Numbered from the stretch's first letter, positions 6,211 through 13,696 are shown. The stretch is DNA of 38,178 nucleotides from a virus (IMGVR_UViG_3300032334_000818:1-38178), one strand, 5' to 3'. Notes: generated by a model from the sequence alone, not told the origin. Numbers and translations: made by a program.

Positions 6211-6588
6211 ATGGAACCTATTGAACATTTAATTTATAAAGACGATGCCGAAACGTTTGATAAGACGTTTGCACAGATCTATAACGAGGCATACGCCCTT
6301 TTAGTCGCCAAGCAACAGCGTTATGGCGACTCAAACATTGAGCAGCTTGGTCTGCACGGCGTTATTAGCCGCATTGCTCACGACAAGGTTGCCCGGGCAA
6401 AGAAGTTCATGAACGGCAAGATCGTGAACGGTCAAGTCATTCTTGACCCACTAGATCACACTACAGACGAGTCGCTTGCTGACACACTTTTAGACATTGC
6501 AAACTACGCGCTTATTGCCGTAGCCTTGCAGCGCGGCCAGTGGGGACGACCACTTGAGAGCGATTTGCCAGAGCGACCAAAGAAGTGA
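6211..6588 (+). CDS. Nucleotide modification associated domain 1 protein (DUF1599-like)
   Basis: A 125-residue protein with the layout of the Nmad1/DUF1599 family: YGDSNIEQLGLHGVISRI at residues 38-55, DKVARAKKF at 58-66 and DESLADTLLDIANYALI at 86-102. Established knowledge: the family is found in phages and mobile elements near base-modification genes; its biochemistry is not settled. It follows the glycosyltransferase and epimerase but has its own strong promoter and the full ribosome site AGAAAGGAGG. A role in altered DNA bases is inference. Confidence 0.75.
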   Translation: MEPIEHLIYKDDAETFDKTFAQIYNEAYALLVAKQQRYGDSNIEQLGLHGVISRIAHDKVARAKKFMNGKIVNGQVILDPLDHTTDESLADTLLDIANYALIAVALQRGQWGRPLESDLPERPKK

Positions 6589-6809
6589 ACAACCAACTTC
6601 TCCAAGCCATTAAGGTAGCCAGACAAGACGGTCGTGTTGATGCGATTAAAGATCTGCACCAGCGCATTATTGAACTGGCTGACTGGGCTGAGGCGAAGTC
6701 AGATGACGATCAATACCATCGCGGAATGCGCGATGGTCTCATTATGGCAATGGAGGCGATTGGATTAAACCGATGGAAATCAAAGAAAGATACGAAGTCT
6801 GGAAAATAG
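6585..6809 (+). CDS. Hypothetical small helical protein
   Basis: A 74-residue charged helical protein starting with GTG that overlaps the preceding stop (GTGA). It resembles small phage proteins with repeated helices (KVARQDGRVDAIKDLHQRI, then DQYHRGMRDGLIMAM) but no family is recognised. Its last 37 bases overlap the next gene. Confidence 0.6.
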   Translation: MNNQLLQAIKVARQDGRVDAIKDLHQRIIELADWAEAKSDDDQYHRGMRDGLIMAMEAIGLNRWKSKKDTKSGK

Positions 6810-6982
6810 AGTTAGTTGGTAAAGGAGAATGGAGATGGGCAATTTGGGATACCCAAGAAAAAAGGGTAGCGTTCAGCGGGGCGGAAGAAACCTGCGAAGC
6901 AGCGACGAAGACGGCTCAGGAATTATTTACTACTCTGATGCTTATCGCAGAACTGGACCTAAGTCCAGAAAGCTCGGGGTAG
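6773..6982 (+). CDS. Hypothetical small protein with Trp-rich beta core
   Basis: A 69-residue protein. The N-terminal half reads as a small beta hairpin (YEVWKIELVGKGEWRWAIWD) followed by a helix (EETCEAATKTAQELFTTL). No family is recognised. The start lies inside the preceding gene without a clear ribosome site. An overlapping frame (6829-7272) is also open here; I prefer this one for 6773-6982 because its composition is more protein-like. Confidence 0.5.
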   Translation: MEIKERYEVWKIELVGKGEWRWAIWDTQEKRVAFSGAEETCEAATKTAQELFTTLMLIAELDLSPESSG

Positions 6983-7047
6983 ATCGCTGGCTGGCTACGT
7001 CTATGTTGATCTCATTCCCGCCGATGGGCGAAGAGCGAGAGGCTGAG

Positions 7048-7272
7048 GTGACAAGTGAGTCTATGGAGTCGGTAAAGATGACCCTTGACGCGATCTCTGG
7101 ATCAAAGTCGTTTGTTGACGTAACTGCCCCTACTGGCAAAGACCCAGTCTGGACAATTGAGGCAAGAGTTGAGATCAACGGGATGATGCAAGAGTTTTCC
7201 CAGTCGTCAATGGATCTCAACGATGCTCTCTCTAAGACAATGTTCTGGGCGAACGGAATCAGCAAATGCTAA
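7048..7272 (+). CDS. Hypothetical small protein
   Basis: A 74-residue protein with an alternating beta pattern (KMTLDAISGSKSFVDVTAP, then WTIEARVEINGMMQEF). GTG 7048 is preceded by GAGAGG at 7037-7042. The frame is open further upstream (ATG 7003, or ATG 6829 after AAAGGAG), so a protein of up to 147 residues overlapping the previous gene is possible. The stop overlaps the next ATG. Function unknown. Confidence 0.5.
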   Translation: MTSESMESVKMTLDAISGSKSFVDVTAPTGKDPVWTIEARVEINGMMQEFSQSSMDLNDALSKTMFWANGISKC

Positions 7273-7475
7273 GCAAGAAGCAGAGGCGCCTTGGCGACCT
7301 GCTTGACCGCGCGGTTGATGGGCCTTTGCCGATGATGCTTGTTGGCATTGCGGACGGCGCAAATGGAAAGATTGAAGTTATTGCCAGAATGGCATACATT
7401 GCTGGCATTAAGCGAGCGTTGGAAATCGTTCGCGAGGAGGAGGCTAGAGATGACGCGCAAACAAAAGATTCGTGA
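7266..7475 (+). CDS. Hypothetical small helical protein
   Basis: A 69-residue protein with two helices (RRLGDLLDRAVDGPLPMMLV and MAYIAGIKRALEIVREEEA). ATG overlaps the previous stop and its end overlaps the next gene by 26 bases. No family recognised. Confidence 0.55.
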   Translation: MLSKKQRRLGDLLDRAVDGPLPMMLVGIADGANGKIEVIARMAYIAGIKRALEIVREEEARDDAQTKDS

Positions 7476-7806
7476 GATCCTAATGCGGACGCCAAACGAG
7501 TGGGTTGGCGGAGACAAGCTTATGCAGTCAGATACTGGGGGCGGTCGGTTTGGTGCTCGTATTGAAGAGCTTCGCAAAGACGGAGACGAGATTGAGGCGC
7601 GCAGGCATCCAGACCCAAAGCGTGCAATCTGGCAGTACCGCATTATCAAAATCGCCAATAGCCAGACTGGGGACTGGCTTTGCGCAACCTGCAGGCATCC
7701 TGTCTCTTCTGGCTTTGCGGCATCATTCTCTTCTACGCTTGCGGATGGCATCAAATCTGGCTATTGCCCTAACTGCAAATCAGGACGGTTTTTCAAGACA
7801 TCATGA
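7450..7806 (+). CDS. Winged-helix plus zinc-ribbon protein
   Basis: A 118-residue two-domain protein. Residues 1-65 look like a winged helix (KIREILMRTPNEWVGGDKL, then GARIEELRKDGDEIEARR). The C-terminal 45 residues hold CATC and CPNC pairs about 30 residues apart, a zinc ribbon. GAGGAGGAGG just upstream of ATG 7450 decides the start over the upstream ATG at 7339. It is probably a DNA-binding regulator or accessory protein. The stop overlaps the protease start. Confidence 0.65.
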   Translation: MTRKQKIREILMRTPNEWVGGDKLMQSDTGGGRFGARIEELRKDGDEIEARRHPDPKRAIWQYRIIKIANSQTGDWLCATCRHPVSSGFAASFSSTLADGIKSGYCPNCKSGRFFKTS

Positions 7807-8726
7807 AAAAGTTTTGGCTGTTCTTTGTTTCGGTTGCGATTCTCTTCTTTCCGTCGCCAGTTGACGCGGCGGCAGCAAAGAAGAAAGCAACATTTAGGGC
7901 AGTAGACAATGTCCCAAGTGCATCTGGCGGCGGATGGGCACAAGATCGAGTAAATCAACCATGGGACAGCCTTGACGGAAAGACACTTGCTGGGGCGCCA
8001 ATGGGCGCAGGGATTACCGTCTACGTTATTGATACGGGTGTTGGTACAAACGATTGCCATGGGCACGGTTCATTCATGGCAAGCCTTATTAATAGCGCAT
8101 CTTATGGCATTTCCTCTCTAGCCAACGTCGTTGGCATTAAGGCACTTGGTTGTGATGGAACGGGAACGCTTGCTCAAGTCATTACTGCAATCCAATGGGT
8201 TGATGCCCATGCCGAATATTCGTCATCCATTGTGAATATGAGCTTGGGCGGAAACGCAAACCCAGAACTAGACGCGGTTGTGAATGCTTTGGCGGTGAAA
8301 ATGCCAGTTGTGGTTGCTGCTGGAAATGAGTCCACCGATGCCTGCACTAGAAGTCCGGCTCGTGCCAAATCTGCAATTACTGTTGCTGCAATGACAAAGA
8401 ATCACCTAAGGTCAATATTCTCTAACTGGGGTAAGTGCGTAGACATTTGGGCGCCAGGTAGCGCAATTGATGGGTTGAATAAGTTGGGTGATCCTATGAC
8501 TGCAAGCGGAACAAGCCCAGCAACGGCACTTGTTTCTGCTGCTATTGCGTACATTGCAGACAGAGATGAATCAACCACGATGCAGGCAGCGCTAACCATT
8601 ATGAAGGAAAGTAGCGACATCGTCATCATTGATGGAAGAACTAATGGGGTAAAACCGTATGTTCTTTGGGTGCGCGATGCCCCCTATCGTTGGATTAGAA
8701 CCGCCTACCCGTCTTCACTGAACTAA
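7803..8726 (+). CDS. Secreted subtilisin-like serine protease (S8, proteinase K type)
   Basis: A 307-residue protein. Residues 1-22 are a signal peptide (MKKFWLFFVSVAILFF, cleavage near VDA-A). The S8 catalytic triad is Asp77 (VIDTG), His88 (GHGSF) and Ser238 (SGTSPA), with oxyanion Asn175 (AAGNE). Four cysteines could form disulfides. The segment after the signal peptide already resembles a mature subtilase N-terminus (GWAQDRVNQPWD), so the usual I9 inhibitor propeptide is missing. The protein is therefore shorter than most secreted subtilases. The ATG overlaps the previous stop (ATGA). The 3' end overlaps the terminase gene tail-to-tail by 32 bases. It should act outside the cell membrane; the substrate is unknown. 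Confidence 0.9.
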   Translation: MKKFWLFFVSVAILFFPSPVDAAAAKKKATFRAVDNVPSASGGGWAQDRVNQPWDSLDGKTLAGAPMGAGITVYVIDTGVGTNDCHGHGSFMASLINSASYGISSLANVVGIKALGCDGTGTLAQVITAIQWVDAHAEYSSSIVNMSLGGNANPELDAVVNALAVKMPVVVAAGNESTDACTRSPARAKSAITVAAMTKNHLRSIFSNWGKCVDIWAPGSAIDGLNKLGDPMTASGTSPATALVSAAIAYIADRDESTTMQAALTIMKESSDIVIIDGRTNGVKPYVLWVRDAPYRWIRTAYPSSLN

Positions 8727-10110
8727 AGTAGAACTGGCTTCCAGATAGATCTGCGGCATAAACCAAAGCATCTACAAGGTCATCATGCTCGCCATTTGGA
8801 AAAGCCCCCATCTCTGCCTCAAGGTCTGAGATCCCCGGTCCGCCTTTAAGGTGGAACACCTTTCCTGATTCGTATCGAGCAGCCAGACCGCGTGCGCGCG
8901 TAACCTTATCCTTGTCTGGTCGCACTGGTCGGGCAGGAAGATTGGTCGTCCCCAGAACTTCGCGAACAAACGTGCTCTGATGCTGAACAGATTCAATGTT
9001 TACCGACTCAAGGTTGCGAGAGCCATCATTTGCTCGGTTTCCGTTTGGGATAAGGTATTCCGGCCAGAGAAGCCTTGGACCACCCTCTTCGCAGAGCTCA
9101 CCGTTGTTGTCAACCCCCGTCAACCATTTCTTGTGACCCTCGGCTAATCGTGCCTTCCACGCTCCGATAACGTAAAGATTGTGGTCTGCATCTTCAACAA
9201 CTTCAACAGCGGTTGTATAGTCGCTTCGTTCCGAGGCAGAGGAGGCAAGGTCAACGCCTACTCGATGAGCGCCGTCTGGAACCTTATCTACATATCTAAA
9301 CGAGTCATAACGGAAGATGTTGCCGCCCATAGAGGTGACGTCATTTTGAAACTGTAGCATGAAGATAGGCGTACCCAGCTCTTCTTTCTTGCGATCCATA
9401 TCGGCAACCGTGTACATTTCTGGCCAGAGGATTTTCCCATCCTCAACTGCTCTTCGCAGCATGACTGGAGTGCCTTTAGTTGCAAGACCAGCATAGAAAT
9501 CATCCTCATGCCATCGCGTGCCGATGTACCAACGCTTGGCTCCTGGGACAAGCATCGGGTCAACAACCTGCCAGTAGGTGTCTGAGGCTTTTTGGCGTTG
9601 GACAGCAGTTGCGTTCTCTTTCATTCCCACCATGTCGTCGCCAATCAAGATATCCAATCGGGCGCCTGGCTTGATAGAACCAAGACCATCAGCAAAGCAC
9701 GTAGCATCTTTGCCCATGGTCGCTCCTTTAATTGTCCACACTTCGTCGGTCCACTTAGGTCCAGCCACTCCGCCTTGTGCCCACTCAAAAACTTCAGCAA
9801 AGTGAGGTGACTCAATAATTGCTTTGATTGCACGAGAACGCGCTAAGGCATCAGAAAGCACGGAAGTCAGAATACCAACACGGATCTTCCCTTGATTAAC
9901 GCCAATAAGGCGAGCAACTCGGTGAATGAGTTGAGTGGTCTTTGCATGACCGCGAGGCATCAGGACAAGCGCGCGGTCGCTCTTATCTAAAAATCTTTCC
10001 ATCTCCCGAAGGTGCTTGGGAAAAACAAGGTTAGAGACGTATTCGGCAAACGCCGCGTCAGACGTCTTTGCTCGTTCCCTCAACCACTGTCGGTACATCT
10101 GGCTGTCCAT
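8695..10110 (-). CDS. terL: Terminase large subunit
   Basis: A 471-residue packaging ATPase/nuclease. Walker A is MPRGHAKTT at residues 51-59, Walker B is LDILIGDD at 152-159 and a coupling-type segment GTRWHEDD follows at 197-204. The nuclease domain begins with VGVDLA (Asp287) and ends with the acidic pair in EHDDLVDALVYA near 445-455. It cuts concatemeric DNA and drives it into the prohead. The start overlaps the small subunit gene by 53 bases and has a good ribosome site (AGAGGAGGAG). It converges on the protease gene. Head genes are not adjacent, unlike in many siphoviruses. Confidence 0.95.
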   Translation of the reverse strand: MDSQMYRQWLRERAKTSDAAFAEYVSNLVFPKHLREMERFLDKSDRALVLMPRGHAKTTQLIHRVARLIGVNQGKIRVGILTSVLSDALARSRAIKAIIESPHFAEVFEWAQGGVAGPKWTDEVWTIKGATMGKDATCFADGLGSIKPGARLDILIGDDMVGMKENATAVQRQKASDTYWQVVDPMLVPGAKRWYIGTRWHEDDFYAGLATKGTPVMLRRAVEDGKILWPEMYTVADMDRKKEELGTPIFMLQFQNDVTSMGGNIFRYDSFRYVDKVPDGAHRVGVDLASSASERSDYTTAVEVVEDADHNLYVIGAWKARLAEGHKKWLTGVDNNGELCEEGGPRLLWPEYLIPNGNRANDGSRNLESVNIESVQHQSTFVREVLGTTNLPARPVRPDKDKVTRARGLAARYESGKVFHLKGGPGISDLEAEMGAFPNGEHDDLVDALVYAADLSGSQFYFSSVKTGRRF

Positions 10111-10597
10111 CCGGCTCCTCCTCTAGTGCTTCTGCCCAATTGCGAAGGCGTTTCGCAAGGTCTTGACCGCTTAACTTATCAACTGGGTGTTCAGACAATT
10201 GCATCTGAACAGGTCCGCCGTTTGGGCCACTTACCTCAGTCTTCTGTGCCTCAAAGGCTCCAGTCAGTTTGGCAAGGCGATCTAGAACCTCTAGTTGAAT
10301 CTTCAAGAATGCTGCTTCGCCAGAGATAGACTTTCCCTTGACCGCTCTGTGCCCAGAGGAGGCAAGTTTGGCAATAAGGTTTGCCCGTTCAATCAGCTCC
10401 AGTTTGCTTTCGGCAGACCCAATTCCTTCGTCAATCCACTGTTTTCGGATCGTAGTGATGTGGCGGCGCACCGTGTCTGGGCGCAGATCTACCACAACGG
10501 CGATTTCGTCTACCGGAACGCCCTGTAGTAGCAAGTTCTTAATACTTGCCATAAGGCGATCTTTGTCTTCATTTGAGCGTCGTCCAACTTGTCCCAT
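10058..10597 (-). CDS. terS: Terminase small subunit
   Basis: A 179-residue protein. The N-terminal HTH (residues 12-52, VPVDEIAVVVDLRPDTVRRH) should recognise the packaging site. A helical middle (residues 62-115) would form the ring oligomer, and an acidic C-terminus contacts the large subunit. It sits directly upstream of and overlaps terL. No ribosome site precedes the ATG. TAAGAT ends six bases before it, suggesting a leaderless transcript. It is divergent from the regulator at 10671. Confidence 0.85.
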   Translation of the reverse strand: MGQVGRRSNEDKDRLMASIKNLLLQGVPVDEIAVVVDLRPDTVRRHITTIRKQWIDEGIGSAESKLELIERANLIAKLASSGHRAVKGKSISGEAAFLKIQLEVLDRLAKLTGAFEAQKTEVSGPNGGPVQMQLSEHPVDKLSGQDLAKRLRNWAEALEEEPDGQPDVPTVVEGTSKDV

Positions 10598-10603
10598 GTA
10601 ACA

Positions 10604-10609
10604 ATCTTA
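10604..10609 (-). promoter_or_regulatory. -10 box (TAAGAT) for terS, six bases before the ATG
   Basis: On the minus strand TAAGAT (10609-10604) is followed by six bases and the terS ATG. TTGCAG at 10634-10629 could be the -35 with a long 19-bp spacer. An overlapping TATGAT (10614-10609) is an alternative -10. Confidence 0.5.
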
Positions 10610-10632
10610 TCATAGAATCTGGTCTTTACTGC

Positions 10633-10645
10633 AAGTTGCAAACTT
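10633..10645. promoter_or_regulatory. Candidate operator between terS and the HTH regulator
   Basis: AAGTT-GCA-AACTT is a perfect inverted repeat that covers the -35 (TTGCAA) of the regulator gene and lies beside the -35 candidate for terS. It is well placed for autoregulation by the protein encoded at 10671. This is inference from position and symmetry only. Confidence 0.4.
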
Positions 10646-10664
10646 TCTGCGCATGGTCTAGGAT
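10636..10664 (+). promoter_or_regulatory. Promoter for the HTH/zinc regulator, leaderless type
   Basis: TTGCAA (10636-10641), 17 bp, TAGGAT (10659-10664), six bases, ATG 10671. The AGGA inside the -10 could also serve as a weak ribosome site with seven-base spacing. Confidence 0.65.
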
Positions 10665-10670
10665 CAAAAC

Positions 10671-11357
10671 ATGAAGAACACAGCACAAACCCATAAGTTC
10701 CGTGAGGCGCTTATTTCTGAGATGCGCCGAACTGGCATGTCTACCTATGAACTTGCTCGCCAATCTGGGTGCAGTCATGCCGCAGTTCGTGCGTGGATCA
10801 ACGGAAAGTCCCTCCCTAACTACCAACGAGTTGCTCTTCTTTCTGAAATCTTTGGATCTGAACGGATCAAGCACATTGGCATCTCCGCCCTTGAGCGGAC
10901 CTGCGAGTTCTGTGGCAAGAAGTTTGTCACCACATCTTCTAAGCGCGGTCCAGCCAAGACGTGCGGATCAGAGTGCGCCAAGATGATCAAGAAAACTGGG
11001 ATGCGACCGAAGAAAGAAATTCCAGTCTTTAACGCAATTGCAAACTACTGCGTGACCGACTGCGAGTTTGGCGAATCTGGCTCATGCCGCAACTCCTCAT
11101 GCTATTTGGCGCCATTCACCCCCCTGCCATTTGCTGAGCCAAGCATGCAAACCCCACGAGGAAAGAGAAAAATGTCTGAAGAAGACAAACTAAAGCGATC
11201 TAAATGGGCAATTGCATATTTTTCAAACCCAGAAAATCGTGCAAAAGTTTCCGCCGCGACCAAAGAGGCACTTAACAATAGGTCTAAAGAGCAAAGCGAG
11301 GAGCACGGCAAGGCTATTTCCCGGTTTGCCGAGGCAATGAGGGCTAGTCGAGAGTAG
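10671..11357 (+). CDS. XRE-type HTH regulator with two zinc clusters
   Basis: A 228-residue protein. Residues 8-62 form an XRE-like HTH (STYELARQSGCSHAAVRAWI). A first Cys4 cluster follows at C78, C81, C98, C102 and a second at C127, C131, C139, C144. The C-terminal 60 residues are highly charged and resemble the NUMOD3-type DNA-binding segment of homing endonucleases (MSEEDKLKRSKWAIAYFSNP, then NRAKVSAATKEALNN). No nuclease motif is present. It is divergent from terS with only 73 bases between, so it may control packaging genes and itself. Confidence 0.7.
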   Translation: MKNTAQTHKFREALISEMRRTGMSTYELARQSGCSHAAVRAWINGKSLPNYQRVALLSEIFGSERIKHIGISALERTCEFCGKKFVTTSSKRGPAKTCGSECAKMIKKTGMRPKKEIPVFNAIANYCVTDCEFGESGSCRNSSCYLAPFTPLPFAEPSMQTPRGKRKMSEEDKLKRSKWAIAYFSNPENRAKVSAATKEALNNRSKEQSEEHGKAISRFAEAMRASRE

Positions 11358-11381
11358 CCAAAGTCGTAGAAAGTCTCCCTA

Positions 11382-11410
11382 TGGAGTGCAATACCCTGAG
11401 GCGTTAGAAT
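11382..11410 (+). promoter_or_regulatory. Promoter for the fibre block, leaderless type
   Basis: TAGAAT (11405-11410) is followed by six bases and ATG 11417. The hexamer 17 bp upstream is TGGAGT (11382-11387), only a partial -35 match. There is no ribosome site. Confidence 0.5.
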
Positions 11411-11416
11411 GCGCAA

Positions 11417-11764
11417 ATGGCACTTTCCACCTATGACATCTCGGTTGAGCAGGGATCAGACTATTCCACGGTCATCACATATACGGATGATCAAAATAAT
11501 CTGGTCAACCTAACGGGCTGCTCCACAAGGATGCAGGTTCGGCAATTTGCCAGTTCACCAGCAGCAAGGCTGAGTTTGGTTAGCCCAGATGCCATGGCCT
11601 TAGGCGGAGCGGCGGGGACAATTACATTGTCAATTTCTGCACAGGCAATTTCAACCGTCCCAGCAGGTCAATATGTATATGATATTGAGCTTGTTGATAC
11701 GACGCAGAAAGTACTAAAAATCATTTCTGGATACTTTGTAGTTAATGCAGAGGTGACAAGATGA
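11417..11764 (+). CDS. BppU N-terminal-like baseplate/fibre protein
   Basis: A 115-residue beta-rich protein with the pattern of the BppU N-terminal family: VEQGSDYSTVITYTDDQNN, LTGCSTRMQVR, GGAAGTITLSISAQA, PAGQYVYDIEL and a closing YFVVNAEVTR. In other phages this small domain attaches receptor-binding proteins to the baseplate or tail tip. It opens the adhesin block and overlaps the next gene (ATGA), which fits an adaptor role. Confidence 0.7.
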   Translation: MALSTYDISVEQGSDYSTVITYTDDQNNLVNLTGCSTRMQVRQFASSPAARLSLVSPDAMALGGAAGTITLSISAQAISTVPAGQYVYDIELVDTTQKVLKIISGYFVVNAEVTR

Positions 11765-12057
11765 GCCCAATTACCGTTACAGCAGTAAACCGAAATGTTT
11801 CGGTTACTGGCCGCCTAGGCGCATCACTTTCAGTTACGGGCGGCTCAAGCGCGGGCAATCCGCACGGAACATACACGCACAACCAGGTATCTGCATCGGC
11901 AGTTTGGACGATTACGCACAATCTTAACTGCTACCCAGCCGTGACCGTTGTAGATTCGGCAGGTACTGTTGTTTTTGGCGAGATTGAGTACATTAGCGCA
12001 AACGTTGTTCGCGTCACCTTCACCGCTGGTTTTGGCGGTAAGGCATATCTAAACTAA
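11761..12057 (+). CDS. Small fibre-type beta-domain protein
   Basis: A 98-residue protein. Residues 40-98 are a beta domain of the type ITHNLNCYPAVTVVDSAG followed by FTAGFGGKAYLN, common at the C-termini of phage fibres. Related domains close the proteins at 12068 and 13733. It is coupled to the BppU-like gene. It is probably a structural component of the adsorption apparatus. Confidence 0.65.
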   Translation: MSPITVTAVNRNVSVTGRLGASLSVTGGSSAGNPHGTYTHNQVSASAVWTITHNLNCYPAVTVVDSAGTVVFGEIEYISANVVRVTFTAGFGGKAYLN

Positions 12058-12067
12058 GGAGAGAGAA

Positions 12068-13696
12068 ATGGCAAAGTTCCTCACTAACCTAGATCTTCAG
12101 AAAAATGAGCTCCAGAACGCTACAATCCAGAATCTTGCCACGGCTCCAGCCAGCCCAGTGCAGGGTCAGGTTTACTACGACACCGTTGCTGATGCAATCA
12201 AGGTTTATGATGGCGCTGCTTGGCAGACGCTTGCAACCGGCGGCGGAACTGTAACCTCAGTAACGGCATCTGCCCCGCTCGCTTCGTCTGGTGGCAATAC
12301 GCCAAACATTACTATTCAAGACGGCACAACCAGCCAAAAGGGCGCCGTACAGCTTGAAAACTCCACCTCAAGCACCTCAACGACTACGGCCGCTGTTCCA
12401 GCGTCCGTCAAGTCTGCTTACGACTTGGCTGCCAGCAAGGCAAGCACTGCTAATAAGCTGAGCGATTTTGCCGCAACCAGTTCCGCAGAACTTGCTGGCG
12501 TCATTTCCGACGAGACGGGGACTGGCGCATTGGTCTTTGCTAACAGCCCAACGCTCATTACTCCTGCTCTTGGCACGCCGTCAAGCGCAACGTTGACCAA
12601 TGCAACTGGTCTACCAATCAGTACTGGTGTTTCTGGTTTGGGAACTGGAGTCGCCACATTCCTTGCTACGCCATCGTCTGCAAACCTTGCAAGCGCAGTC
12701 ACTGGCGAAACCGGAACCGGGGCACTGGTATTTGGGACAAGCGCAACTCTTGACGGAGTAACGCTTACCGCTACTGCCAGCACGCCAGTTATTCACGGAA
12801 TTCAACTTCCTGCAACGCACGGGATTTCGTTTGAGGGCGCGACGGATGACGCCAACGAAACACGACTTGAGGCAACAGATCCAACGGCGGATCGCACCAT
12901 TGCCCTACCTGATGCAAGCGGTACGATTGCGCTTACCAATAACAAGCTTAGCGCGTTTGCTGCAACAAGTTCAGCAGAACTTGCTGGCGTAATCTCAGAT
13001 GAAACGGGAACTGGCGCACTGGTCTTTGCCAATACGCCAACCCTTGTCACGCCAAACATTGGCGCAGCAACTGGTACGAGCCTTGTGCTTTCTGGCGACC
13101 TAACCGTCAATGGAACGACCACTACGCTTAATTCCACAACTGTCACCGTAGACGACAAGAACATTGAGCTTGGCTCAGTTACAAGCCCAACCAATACCAC
13201 GGCTGACGGTGGTGGTATTACCCTTAAGGGAACAACTGACAAGACCATCAACTGGGTGAACGCGACCGCAGCATGGACTCTTTCCGAGCACGTAGACCTT
13301 GCCAGCGGCAAGGTATACAGGATTAATGGCACGGAAGTCCTTAGCGGCACGACCCTTGGCAGCGGAGTCACTGGCTCAAGCCTGACCTCGGTTGGCACGA
13401 TTGCCACCGGCGTGTGGAATGGTACCGACATTGCAGTTGCAGACGGCGGTACGGGCGCAAGCACGGCAGCCGGAGCAAAGACCAACCTTGGATTTATGAC
13501 CCGCTATTCTGGCAGCGCCACGTGGACTGCTGGAGAAGCGAAGGCTATCACCCATAGCCTTGGGACAAAGGATGTCACGGTTGCTCTTTACAGCGGCGAC
13601 GATCTGGTCTTTGCTGAAGTAGCCACCACCAGCACAAGCGTGGTGACGGTTACAATCAGCCTTGCTGGGACATATCGCTACGTAATTATTGGGTAA
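12068..13696 (+). CDS. Tail fibre protein 1 (repeat-containing)
   Basis: A 542-residue fibre. Residues 1-57 carry the docking module shared by the five tandem fibres (APASPVQGQVYYDT, then VYDGAAWQTL). The shaft has low-complexity Ala/Thr/Gly repeats, including two 35-residue copies at 12452-12556 and 12941-13045 that are identical at 33 of 35 positions, plus phrases such as PALGTPSSATLTNATGLP well known from phage fibres. The C-terminal 55 residues are a beta domain related to those at 11761 and 13733. GGAGAG precedes the ATG. It likely binds the host surface. Confidence 0.85.
   Translation: MAKFLTNLDLQKNELQNATIQNLATAPASPVQGQVYYDTVADAIKVYDGAAWQTLATGGGTVTSVTASAPLASSGGNTPNITIQDGTTSQKGAVQLENSTSSTSTTTAAVPASVKSAYDLAASKASTANKLSDFAATSSAELAGVISDETGTGALVFANSPTLITPALGTPSSATLTNATGLPISTGVSGLGTGVATFLATPSSANLASAVTGETGTGALVFGTSATLDGVTLTATASTPVIHGIQLPATHGISFEGATDDANETRLEATDPTADRTIALPDASGTIALTNNKLSAFAATSSAELAGVISDETGTGALVFANTPTLVTPNIGAATGTSLVLSGDLTVNGTTTTLNSTTVTVDDKNIELGSVTSPTNTTADGGGITLKGTTDKTINWVNATAAWTLSEHVDLASGKVYRINGTEVLSGTTLGSGVTGSSLTSVGTIATGVWNGTDIAVADGGTGASTAAGAKTNLGFMTRYSGSATWTAGEAKAITHSLGTKDVTVALYSGDDLVFAEVATTSTSVVTVTISLAGTYRYVIIG
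12452..13045 (+). repeat. 35-codon repeat pair in the fibre 1 shaft
   Basis: Copies at 12452-12556 and 12941-13045 encode NKLS(D/A)FAATSS followed by SDETGTGALVFAN(S/T)PTL. The proteins differ at two positions, while the DNA differs at 20 of 105 bases, nearly all synonymous. A shorter related piece (ETGTGALVFGTSATL) lies between them near 12705-12750. Confidence 0.85.

Noticed and set aside
7339-7449. Upstream extension of the winged-helix/zinc-ribbon gene to ATG 7339
   Set aside because: It would overlap most of the gene at 7266, and the strong GAGGAGGAGG is placed for ATG 7450.
12418-13485. Long antisense frames (121 and 227 aa) opposite fibre 1
   Set aside because: They are shadows of repetitive Ala/Thr/Gly codons, with low-complexity products and no ribosome site or promoter.
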